Part shown: in pieces, positions 1-5,867 of the stretch
How the letters are laid out: every line of letters starts with the position of its first letter
Position numbering within the stretch: position 1 is the stretch's first letter
Source: Chordibacter forsetii
GTDB taxonomy: Bacteria; Verrucomicrobiota; Verrucomicrobiia; Opitutales; Seribacteraceae
Assembly: GCF_964187505.1 (NCBI RefSeq)
Contig: NZ_CAXLML010000085.1
Coordinates: 1 to 6,221 of the forward strand
Direction of reading: 5' to 3'
DNA: 6,221 bases
Made by a program: the position numbers and the translations under genes
Notes under the pieces: generated by a model
The model's input: the letters and a program-made list of their open reading frames with translations, nothing else
Told to the model about the DNA's origin: nothing
Databases searched by the model: none

Positions 1-1
1 G

Positions 2-901
2 ATTTGTGGGTTAGCTTTGTGCAGTTGCGAAGCTCCCCCTAGTCAATTTTCAGCCAAGTCAACACTAGCAGTAAATGAAGTGCGGGGAAGGGTTTTAGAC
101 GTCGATGTTAACACCAGTATGGTGAAAGTTGAAATACTTGCCTGCGGTAAAGAACTCCAGAAAGAATGGGGTGGAGTATCTGGTTTCGAGCAATTTTTTG
201 CGGTTCAACCTGGAGATTTAAACCTTTTAAATTTAAAATCGGTTTTTCGAGCGTCGACTCGTAAGACTTTTACTCCCGCAAGAGGACCGGGTTATTTACT
301 CAGTTGTGTTTGGCCAGATGATCGATCGGAACGTATTCGAGTTAATAATGTTAATCGATTGTTGCGACGAGATACCTTGAGTATGGGAGATAGCATGATT
401 CGTTCAGTTGGTGATACGCTTCCCCCTTTTGCCCTTTATGACCAAGATGGTGAAGTCTTGACGACCGACTATTTTGATGGCTCCGTGACGGTGTTAAATT
501 TTATATTTACCCGGTGTTCGATTGCGGAGATGTGCCCTGCATCCACCATGCGTATGAAAAAGCTTCAAACACTGGCCAAGCAGACAAAAGTCCCCCATGT
601 AAAGTTTCTTTCCATAACTTTAGACCCAGAGTTTGATACCCCGGGAGTCCTTAAATCTTATGCACGCGCCTATGATTTGAATGAACAAAACTTTCGTTTG
701 GGGACAGCGACTAAGGCGGCTATTGACGATTTGAACCGTCAATTTGGAATTTTTCGAAAGAATATTGAGGATTTGCCACTCGATCACACGATGCGAACCA
801 TGATTATCAATTCCAAAAGACAAATTATATATCAATTTCCTGGAAGTCATTGGTCGGCAGAAGATTTTCTCGCTCGTCTGCCCGAAGGTGTTGAAGGTTA
901 A
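2..901 (+). CDS. SCO1/SenC-family copper chaperone lipoprotein, 5' end missing
   Basis: Residues are numbered from the TTG at 17. SCO proteins are membrane-anchored, thioredoxin-fold copper chaperones or thiol reductases that help assemble the CuA centre of cytochrome oxidase. The SCO domain spans about residues 128-290: VGDTLPPFALYDQDG, then FTRC-SIAEM-CP with Cys167 and Cys173, LDPEFDTP at 202-209, and the conserved metal-ligand histidine His257 in LDHT. The usual spacing is C-x3-C; here it is C-x5-C. Residues 20-120 resemble the CusF-like beta-barrel region found before SCO domains in some bacteria (VRGRVLDVD, then VQPGDL), but its copper ligands are not evident. The frame is open back to position 2 and reads LALCSC before Glu5, which looks like the end of a lipoprotein signal peptide with lipobox LCS|C. 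The true start is therefore upstream of the window and TTG 17 is probably not used. The next gene follows 10 bases after the stop. Family call is secure; copper role is inferred. Confidence 0.88.
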   Translation: MCGLALCSCEAPPSQFSAKSTLAVNEVRGRVLDVDVNTSMVKVEILACGKELQKEWGGVSGFEQFFAVQPGDLNLLNLKSVFRASTRKTFTPARGPGYLLSCVWPDDRSERIRVNNVNRLLRRDTLSMGDSMIRSVGDTLPPFALYDQDGEVLTTDYFDGSVTVLNFIFTRCSIAEMCPASTMRMKKLQTLAKQTKVPHVKFLSITLDPEFDTPGVLKSYARAYDLNEQNFRLGTATKAAIDDLNRQFGIFRKNIEDLPLDHTMRTMIINSKRQIIYQFPGSHWSAEDFLARLPEGVEG

Positions 902-911
902 TTACTTGATA

Positions 912-1820
912 ATGAAAACTATATTTTCGTCTAAATTCTTACCCTTCTTTTTGGCAATCCCTTTTATCGGTATTTATTTTGTTGTACGCTCACTGCCGGT
1001 GGAACCATGTGATTTTCTGCACGAAGAAACTTACAACCTTGAGGGTGAAATCGATTATTGTGGTCCTGGAGATGCAGGCTTTGTTGATTTATCTATCCGC
1101 AGGTGGCCTATGAGTTTGGACTTCCGGGCTCTTGATCCCTTAGAAGTTGGAAAGCCTTGTCGATTTGAAATGAATATCAAGCAGGCGGATGGGTCCCCTC
1201 TGGCAGCTTCTGATGTAGCTCTAAGTCATACCCGTAAGATTCATCTTCTCGCAATCGATCCCAGTCTGCAGGATTATCAGCACCTTCATCCAGAAGCAGA
1301 TCCATTATTTAAGGGGATATGGCGTTTTACGCTTACACCGAAAAAAGCTGGGAATTATCAAGTCTTTCTTGACCTCATACCTATTCGTAGTCCCCGCCGA
1401 GTGTTATTAGGGACCAGTTTTAAGGTGTCAGGGAAGTCCGAAGCTCCCTACCTTAAAGAGGGCAGCACTTTGGTTTCTCAAGGTAATCGGACTTTCAAAA
1501 TTAAACGATTAGAAAATGAAGGTTCGGGTTCTGAAATAATGATCAAATTTACTGCAGTGAATGAACAGGGTGATGACCTTCCACTCCGACCAGTTATGGG
1601 AGCTTTTGCCCACATGGTTGCCTTTGAACCAAACCTTAAAGGTTTTGCCCATCTTCATCCCCTAGAATATGAACCGCCAAAATCCGGTGATGATGCCCGG
1701 TCTGGTCCCTTAACTTTCAGTTTTAAATCTCCCGATTCTGGAGTTTACCGCTTATGGGCTCAGGTAAAAGTGGGAGATGATAAGGAAGAATGCTTTCTTC
1801 CTTTTGACTTAAAAATTTAA
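912..1820 (+). CDS. Membrane-anchored protein with two HLHP-type histidine half-domains, possible copper binding
   Basis: The ATG at 912 gives 302 residues; the frame also allows GTG 888 or TTG 906, but the ATG directly precedes a classic N-terminal anchor (MKTIFSSK, hydrophobic 9-26). The rest should lie outside the cytoplasmic membrane. Two matching half-domains follow. In the first, His106, His111 and His124-x-His126 sit in HTRKIHLLAIDP and QHLHPE. In the second, Met229, His234 and His247-x-His249 sit in MGAFAHMVAFEP and AHLHP. The copies align at a constant offset of 123 residues, with about 8 of 19 positions identical around the histidines. Each half ends in a beta-rich stretch with an aromatic 'GNYQVFLD' or 'GVYRLWAQ' strand. 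Proteins of this general type occur near copper and SCO genes; I cannot name the family with certainty. Placement 10 bases after the SCO gene implies one operon. Metal binding is inference from the histidines and the neighbour. Confidence 0.8.
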   Translation: MKTIFSSKFLPFFLAIPFIGIYFVVRSLPVEPCDFLHEETYNLEGEIDYCGPGDAGFVDLSIRRWPMSLDFRALDPLEVGKPCRFEMNIKQADGSPLAASDVALSHTRKIHLLAIDPSLQDYQHLHPEADPLFKGIWRFTLTPKKAGNYQVFLDLIPIRSPRRVLLGTSFKVSGKSEAPYLKEGSTLVSQGNRTFKIKRLENEGSGSEIMIKFTAVNEQGDDLPLRPVMGAFAHMVAFEPNLKGFAHLHPLEYEPPKSGDDARSGPLTFSFKSPDSGVYRLWAQVKVGDDKEECFLPFDLKI

Positions 1821-1829
1821 TGATTTTGC

Positions 1830-1850
1830 CAACCTCTAATAAAGAGGTTG
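1830..1850 (+). terminator. Hairpin after the SCO / HLHP gene pair
   Basis: An 8-bp perfect stem, CAACCTCT (1830-1837) with AGAGGTTG (1843-1850), closes a 5-base AATAA loop and is followed by a T-rich stretch, TATTTCGTCTT. It begins 9 bases past the stop at 1820. This fits a moderate intrinsic terminator for the plus-strand operon. The T tract is broken, so efficiency is uncertain. On the minus strand no T run follows, so it is unlikely to serve folA. Confidence 0.6.
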
Positions 1851-1953
1851 TATTTCGTCTTGATCTTTATCGATTTGAGGTTTTCTGAAGAAATTTACAA
1901 GGTCGATACAGACTCTGATTGTATGGTTAACCTTAAACGGGATTCTGAATATC

Positions 1954-1974
1954 AAAAAAAGGTAAAAGCATACC
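1954..1974 (-). terminator. Weak candidate terminator of thyA-folA
   Basis: Read on the minus strand, 17 bases after the folA stop, GGTA (1974-1971) pairs with TACC (1964-1961) around a 6-base loop and runs straight into seven T (1960-1954). The stem is only 4 bp, so the T run is the main evidence. It is the only terminator-like structure between folA and the converging operon. Confidence 0.35.
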
Positions 1975-1991
1975 GATTTTAAAGATCAATA

Positions 1992-2471
1992 TTAATTGGA
2001 TCGTGTCCATCTGCGGAGTAAAAAATCGTCGTTATCGTCCAGAGTTTCAACGGGATTAAAACTTTGTTTAAATTCGGGAAAAAATGCGTCCCCATCTGGA
2101 ACTTTTCGGTGAACTTCCGTGAGGTAAAGTTCGTGACAAAGAGGCAGGGCAAGAGAATAGATTTCTCCACCGCCTATGATGAAAATAGTCTGATCCTGTT
2201 GCTTGTTTTCGAGAATATCTTCTATGGATCTAAATATCCTCATCCCATCTTCCTGTGAAGCGGTACGACTGAGTACCCAGTTTTGTCTACCAGGAAGCGC
2301 ACCTGGCAAAGATTCCCAAGTTTTTCTTCCCATCACTAAGGTGTGCCCGAGAGTAATTTTTTTAAACCACTTTAGGTCACCAGGTAACCGCCACGGCAAG
2401 TCACCCGCTCGGCCAATAACCCCATCTTGGGAGACTGCGACAATCGCTTTGCAGGGACAAGAACTATTCAC
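1992..2471 (-). CDS. folA: Dihydrofolate reductase
   Basis: Reduces dihydrofolate to tetrahydrofolate with NADPH in the cytoplasm, restoring the cofactor that thymidylate synthase oxidises. The 159 residues match the usual length (E. coli 159). Visible family features are the Met20-loop region GVIGRAGDLPWRLPGDLKWF (17-36) with the active-site acid Asp32, the NADPH-binding MGRKTWESLPGALPGR (47-62), the IIGGGEIY nucleotide loop (98-105), and ELYLTEV near the C-terminus. The start is GTG at 2471. It shares four bases (GTGA) with the thyA stop, and no in-frame ATG lies ahead of the conserved core. A weak AAGG lies about 12 bases upstream, inside thyA. Translational coupling to thyA is likely. Confidence 0.96.
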   Translation of the reverse strand: MNSSCPCKAIVAVSQDGVIGRAGDLPWRLPGDLKWFKKITLGHTLVMGRKTWESLPGALPGRQNWVLSRTASQEDGMRIFRSIEDILENKQQDQTIFIIGGGEIYSLALPLCHELYLTEVHRKVPDGDAFFPEFKQSFNPVETLDDNDDFLLRRWTRSN

Positions 2472-3265
2472 ACCGCGATCGGCGCCTTGATGGCAGGGTA
2501 GGGGTCATAATCAACAAGTTCAAAATCTTCGAAACGAAAGTCTGTTATCTCTTTTTGATTTCCATGAATAAGCATTGTGGGCTTTGTTCGCGGTTCTCTG
2601 GAGAGTTGAAGTTCGGCTTGTTCGCGGTGGTTTGAATAAAGGTGAAGATCTCCGAATGTGTGAACAAACTCATGAGCCTGCAAATTGCAAATCTTGGCGA
2701 TCATCATGGTCAACAAGGCATAGGATGCGATATTGAATGGAACACCCAGGAAGAGATCAGCACTTCGTTGATAAAGTTGACAACTTAATTTACCTTCAGC
2801 GACATAAAATTGAAAAAGTGCATGACAGGGTGGTAGAGCCATTAGGTGAAGCTCTCCCGGGTTCCAAGCACAAACGAGGTGCCTGCGACTATCAGGGTTT
2901 TTTCGGATGGCATGGATAACCTCCTGGATTTGATTAACAGAACCGTTACCGTCTGACCTCTTCCAGTCAGTCCACTGGGCACCATAAACCCGCCCGAGGT
3001 CCCCATTTTCATCGGCCCATTCATTCCAAATCGATACCTTGTTGTCTTGTAGGTATTTTACATTGGTATCACCATTTAAAAACCATAGCAGTTCATGGAT
3101 GATGGAGCGCAAATGAAGTTTTTTTGTGGTTAGTAAGGGAAAACCGTCGTGAAGGGAGAACCTGGCTTGTTCGCCAAATACCGACCATGTTCCTGTTCCC
3201 GTGCGATCATTTCGGTGGGTGCCTTGATCGATTAATCGTTGGAGCATGGATAGGTAAGTCTTCAT
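2468..3265 (-). CDS. thyA: Thymidylate synthase
   Basis: Converts dUMP to dTMP using methylene-tetrahydrofolate as both carbon donor and reductant, releasing dihydrofolate. The 265 residues match the classical ThyA length (E. coli 264). Arg21 in RNDRTGTGT binds phosphate; RR at 127-128, the catalytic Cys147 in LPPCH, the QRSAD segment ending in Asp170, the nucleotide-binding Asn178 in VPFNIASYA, and His208/Tyr210 in DLHLYSNH are all present, so the enzyme should be active. The ATG at 3265 has no Shine-Dalgarno upstream (leader ends ATACCCACCA). Its 3' end overlaps folA by 4 bases, forming a two-gene folate-cycle operon. It is divergent from the gene at 3323, with 57 bases between them; a minus-strand promoter there is not obvious. 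Confidence 0.97.
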   Translation of the reverse strand: MKTYLSMLQRLIDQGTHRNDRTGTGTWSVFGEQARFSLHDGFPLLTTKKLHLRSIIHELLWFLNGDTNVKYLQDNKVSIWNEWADENGDLGRVYGAQWTDWKRSDGNGSVNQIQEVIHAIRKNPDSRRHLVCAWNPGELHLMALPPCHALFQFYVAEGKLSCQLYQRSADLFLGVPFNIASYALLTMMIAKICNLQAHEFVHTFGDLHLYSNHREQAELQLSREPRTKPTMLIHGNQKEITDFRFEDFELVDYDPYPAIKAPIAV

Positions 3266-3284
3266 TGGTGGGTATGGAACATTC

Positions 3285-3313
3285 TTGATTGTGCAGAGAG
3301 TGATACGTATAAT
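3285..3313 (+). promoter_or_regulatory. Sigma70-type promoter for the unknown exported protein
   Basis: TTGATT (3285-3290), a 17-base spacer and TATAAT (3308-3313) form a near-consensus housekeeping promoter in the thyA-divergent gap. Predicted transcription begins near 3320, only about 3 bases before ATG 3323. The message would then be nearly leaderless, or translation starts at ATG 3338. A perfect palindrome ATACGTAT (3303-3310) overlaps the -10 box. Confidence 0.55.
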
Positions 3314-3322
3314 TTTATATTC

Positions 3323-4150
3323 ATGAGCGTTTGTGGAATGTCGAGTTTATCTGTTTTAATAGGCTTTTTGATGTTCTTTGGAAGTGCGAAAATGCATAGC
3401 CAACAGAAAGCAAATGACTTCACGAAACGTGTGGGAGGTTTTGATGGAAAAATGAGCCCGCTGAATGGACGAGCATCAAAATTTAACCGTATGAATCCGC
3501 ACTCAAGCAGGCGCATATCGATTGAAGAATGGCCGGCTCACTTTTCTTCTTTCGGAGGCAAGCGTTTCCCCATGGGCAATGTTAACCTTTGGGGTAGTGA
3601 ACGGGTGCCATCTACTCGCATAGAAATTAAAACGCCCTTGAATGATCAAATCGCTGATGAAAGTTCTGAACGAGCAAACAATCAAAATTTAAGCAAAAAA
3701 GCTCCCGCTGCTAATGCAGTCGAATTTCGGGATGCTTATTATGCTCGTTTAAATGACCGTGTGGATGATTGGATGAACAAAGTGAACAATATGTCATTAC
3801 GCGATATTAACCGATATCAGTTTAGGCGGGATCGTCCGAGCAAACCTGGGTTTCCCGTTCAAAGAGCAGGGGGAGATGCGTATGACGGTTCTGCACTAGA
3901 GGCCCCAATTAAAGGAAGTGGGTTACCAAAGAATAAACAAATTAGTTTACCTCAAGGAAGCAAAGATTATTGGATGGGCCCAAGAAAAGTTAAATCTTCA
4001 TCTGCCTCAAGCATATCAAATGTTGGCAGTCAAAAGAATACATTTTCGAACCCAACGAAGTCAAATGAGCCTGAAAAAAACTTCAAGACCAAGTCAAAGC
4101 CTATCCTTGGGCCCAAAACTATTCGAGTGCAAGTAGGCAAGCCCGAGTGA
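3323..4150 (+). CDS. Unrecognised, probably exported basic low-complexity protein
   Basis: I do not recognise this 275-residue protein. The N-terminus carries a hydrophobic stretch (VLIGFLMFFGSA, 11-22) and polar residues after it, suggesting a signal peptide or single anchor, though without the usual basic n-region. Residues 64-91 (with EEWPAHFSSFGGKRFPMG) and 136-180 (with DDWMNKVNNMSLRDINRYQF) are rich in aromatic and charged residues and look like the conserved parts. Residues 115-132 and 181-275 are rich in Ser, Lys, Asn and Pro and are probably disordered. The C-terminal half has three short G-P-[KR] or MGP turns. There is no enzyme motif, Cys pair or repeat. Start choice is open: ATG 3323 would be almost leaderless from the promoter upstream, whereas ATG 3338 (MSSLSVLIGF) gives a more usual leader. 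It is likely a lone transcription unit, bounded by that promoter and an inverted repeat at its stop. Confidence 0.65.
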   Translation: MSVCGMSSLSVLIGFLMFFGSAKMHSQQKANDFTKRVGGFDGKMSPLNGRASKFNRMNPHSSRRISIEEWPAHFSSFGGKRFPMGNVNLWGSERVPSTRIEIKTPLNDQIADESSERANNQNLSKKAPAANAVEFRDAYYARLNDRVDDWMNKVNNMSLRDINRYQFRRDRPSKPGFPVQRAGGDAYDGSALEAPIKGSGLPKNKQISLPQGSKDYWMGPRKVKSSSASSISNVGSQKNTFSNPTKSNEPEKNFKTKSKPILGPKTIRVQVGKPE

Positions 4151-4162
4151 TTCACGCTTGCC
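4136..4162 (+). terminator. Inverted repeat spanning the stop codon, possible terminator
   Basis: GGCAAGC (4136-4142) and GCTTGCC (4156-4162) form a perfect 7-bp GC-rich stem. Inside it GTG (4147-4149) can pair with CAC (4153-4155). The TGA stop (4148-4150) lies in the hairpin. Only a broken T-rich stretch (GGTATTATTACTATT) follows, so termination is plausible but weak. The right arm overlaps the proposed tRNA promoter. Confidence 0.4.
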
Positions 4163-4185
4163 ACTATTGCTGGTATTATTACTAT
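4151..4185 (+). promoter_or_regulatory. Candidate promoter of the tRNA-Val-ilvNC unit
   Basis: Two overlapping readings exist. One is TTCACG (4151-4156), 17 bases, then TATTAT (4174-4179) with an extended -10 TG at 4171-4172. The other is TTGCCA (4158-4163), 16 bases, then TACTAT (4180-4185). Both would start RNA about 15-22 bases ahead of the tRNA. Some promoter is needed here if the upstream hairpin terminates. Confidence 0.45.
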
Positions 4186-4207
4186 TCTGCCTTTAAATTT
4201 ATTTCAA

Positions 4208-4284
4208 GGACGGCTAGCTCAGTTGGTTAGAGCGACTGGTTTACACCCAGTAGGTCACAGGTTCGAATCCTGTGCCGTCCACCA
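4208..4284 (+). tRNA. tRNA-Val (anticodon UAC), CCA encoded
   Basis: A full cloverleaf is visible. The acceptor GGACGGC (4208-4214) pairs with GCCGTCC (4274-4280). The D stem is GCTC/GAGC with loop AGTTGGTTA. The anticodon stem ACTGG/CCAGT encloses loop TTTACAC, with anticodon TAC at 4242-4244. The variable loop is AGGTC, and the T stem ACAGG/CCTGT encloses TTCGAAT. The discriminator A4281 is followed by genome-encoded CCA (4282-4284). All stems are perfectly paired, so the gene should be functional and read GUA (and other GUN) valine codons. ilvN starts 24 bases after the CCA. Confidence 0.97.
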
Positions 4285-4308
4285 TTCATCAATTTGTAAA
4301 CTACTCCC

Positions 4309-4794
4309 ATGCGCCACATCATTTCCGTTTTAGTCGAAAATAAATTTGGTGTCCTCGCTCGAATAGCTGGACTGTTTAGTGGACGTGGATTTAATATTGA
4401 TACTTTAAATGTAGCACCTACTCATATTGATGGACGGTCTCGGATTACCGCTACGCTTAATGGAGACGAAAAAGCCCTGGATCAATGCATCAAGCAATTA
4501 GATAAACTAGTAGATGTTATTGCAGTGGAAAACTACCATGGCGAAGAAGCAGTTGGGCGTGAACTGGTTTTGCTTAAAGTCGAAGCCGATTCCAAAACTC
4601 GCCCGGAAATTACCCAAATTTGTGATGTGTTCCGGGGTAAAATTATAGATGTCTCCCCCAATAACCTGATCATAGAGGTCACAGGAAACAAAAATAAAAT
4701 AAAAGCTTTTCTCGATTTACTCGAATCCTTTGGCGTATCCGAACTTGCCCGTACGGGTGTTGTTTCTTTGCGTCGTGGAGCGAGTGAAAACTAA
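4309..4794 (+). CDS. ilvN: Acetolactate synthase regulatory (small) subunit
   Basis: The regulatory subunit of acetohydroxyacid synthase activates the catalytic IlvB subunit and confers feedback inhibition by valine in the valine, leucine and isoleucine pathway. The 161 residues match the IlvN/IlvH length. An N-terminal ACT domain covers about 2-76 (RHIISVLVENKFGVLARIAG, then GRGFNIDTLNVAPT). Asn11, Gly14 and Asn29, which form the valine site in E. coli IlvH at the same numbers, are all kept, so valine control is expected. The C-terminal domain (about 84-158) has RELVLLKVEAD and the IIEVTGN motif. No Shine-Dalgarno precedes the ATG (CTACTCCC). If co-transcribed with the tRNA, processing at the tRNA 3' end would leave a short leader of about 24 bases, with no room for an attenuator. 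No ilvB is adjacent; the partner must be encoded elsewhere. Confidence 0.95.
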   Translation: MRHIISVLVENKFGVLARIAGLFSGRGFNIDTLNVAPTHIDGRSRITATLNGDEKALDQCIKQLDKLVDVIAVENYHGEEAVGRELVLLKVEADSKTRPEITQICDVFRGKIIDVSPNNLIIEVTGNKNKIKAFLDLLESFGVSELARTGVVSLRRGASEN

Positions 4795-4838
4795 TCCATT
4801 TTATCTGGAAATCAACTAATCAAGTAACCCACTAGCAA

Positions 4839-5867
4839 ATGCCAGCGAAAGTATACACGCACAAAGAAGCGAAAATTACTCCCCTCAAAAAGAAAACGCT
4901 CGCCGTCATCGGGTACGGCTCACAAGGACATGCCCATGCCCTCAACCTAAAGGACAGTGGCTTGAATGTCATCATTGGATTGTACAAAGGAAGTAAATCC
5001 ATTCGTGTGGCCAAACGCCATGGCTTTGAAGTGTTTGAAGTTGCTGAGGCTGTACAAAAGGCAGATGTCATTATGATAGGTGTGCCTGATATGAAGCAGG
5101 CTGAGGTTTACGAGTCCGAAATTAAACCCAACCTTTCTAAGGGTAAAACACTTCTATTCACCCACGGCTTTGCCATTCATTTTGGCTTAATCAAACCTCC
5201 CCGCGGAGTCAGTGTGATCATGGTCGCCCCCAAAGGACCTGGTCACCTAGTACGCTCGCAATTTAAGGAAGGCAAGGGAGTACCCGCTCTAATTGCCGTG
5301 CTTAAAGGTTCATCCAAAGATTCCAAAAAAGTTGCTCTTTCTTGGGCAGCTGGTGTTGGAGGTGCAAGAGCAGGCATTCTCGAAACTACCTTCAAGGAAG
5401 AAACTGAAACAGATTTATTCGGCGAGCAAGCGGTTCTTTGTGGCGGTGCGTCTGCCTTGGTTCAAGCAGGCTTTGAAACTTTAGTGGAAGCAGGTTATGC
5501 ACCTGAAATGGCTTATTTCGAATGTTTGCACGAGTTGAAATTGATTGTTGATTTAATGATCGAATCGGGAATTGCTGGCATGAGGTTTTCGGTATCTGAA
5601 ACTGCAAAGTATGGTGATATTACCCGCGGGCCTCGTGTCATTAATGCAAATGTCAAGCGCTCGATGAAGACGGTCCTTAAAGAAATTCAAAGTGGTAAAT
5701 TTGCCAAAGATTGGATCAAGGAACACCAAGCAGGATTACCTAACTACAACAAGTTGTTGGAAGAAGGCGAAAAGCATCCTATCGAAGTTACTGGTAGAAG
5801 CTTAAGAGCAGTAATGCCTTGGATACCTAAGAAAAACATTAAGGGTGCACAAGCATCCTACTCCTAA
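4839..5867 (+). CDS. ilvC: Ketol-acid reductoisomerase, class I
   Basis: Isomerises and reduces 2-acetolactate or 2-aceto-2-hydroxybutyrate to the dihydroxy acids of the valine and isoleucine pathways, with NADPH and Mg2+. The 342 residues fit the short class I form. A Rossmann motif GYGSQGHAHALNL (25-37) is followed by the cofactor loop GLYKGSKS (47-54), with Ser52 and Ser54 as likely 2'-phosphate contacts and Tyr49 where Arg is common. THGFAIHFG holds His109 and APKGPGH holds Lys132. The metal ligands Asp192 and Glu196 (ETDLFGEQ) and Glu228 and Glu232 (ECLHELK) are present, as is the substrate-binding SETAKYGD (253-260). All catalytic residues are intact. It lies 44 bases after ilvN on the same strand with no hairpin between, so co-transcription is likely. 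The ATG at 4839 has no clear Shine-Dalgarno. Confidence 0.97.
   Translation: MPAKVYTHKEAKITPLKKKTLAVIGYGSQGHAHALNLKDSGLNVIIGLYKGSKSIRVAKRHGFEVFEVAEAVQKADVIMIGVPDMKQAEVYESEIKPNLSKGKTLLFTHGFAIHFGLIKPPRGVSVIMVAPKGPGHLVRSQFKEGKGVPALIAVLKGSSKDSKKVALSWAAGVGGARAGILETTFKEETETDLFGEQAVLCGGASALVQAGFETLVEAGYAPEMAYFECLHELKLIVDLMIESGIAGMRFSVSETAKYGDITRGPRVINANVKRSMKTVLKEIQSGKFAKDWIKEHQAGLPNYNKLLEEGEKHPIEVTGRSLRAVMPWIPKKNIKGAQASYS

Noticed and set aside
1848..1982. Plus-strand open frame in the gap after the HLHP gene, ending in a 19-codon segment from ATG 1923
   Set aside because: It overlaps the terminator hairpin, has no ribosome site, and its peptide shows no recognisable motif. It lies in a convergent gap where untranslated sequence is expected.
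2203..2490. 95-codon plus-strand open frame opposite folA
   Set aside because: It is the antisense shadow of a well-conserved DHFR; its product has no signature and no start signal.
4285..4308. Attenuator, T-box or leader peptide controlling ilvN
   Set aside because: Only 24 bases separate the tRNA and ilvN, too short for any such element.
4748..4757. Palindrome CCCGTACGGG near the ilvN 3' end
   Set aside because: It encodes conserved residues of IlvN and is followed by coding sequence; no reason to call it an operator or terminator.
4789..4821. Direct repeat AACTAATC (4789-4796 and 4814-4821) between ilvN and ilvC
   Set aside because: It is only 8 bases, twice, in AT-rich sequence and partly within the ilvN stop; chance is likely.
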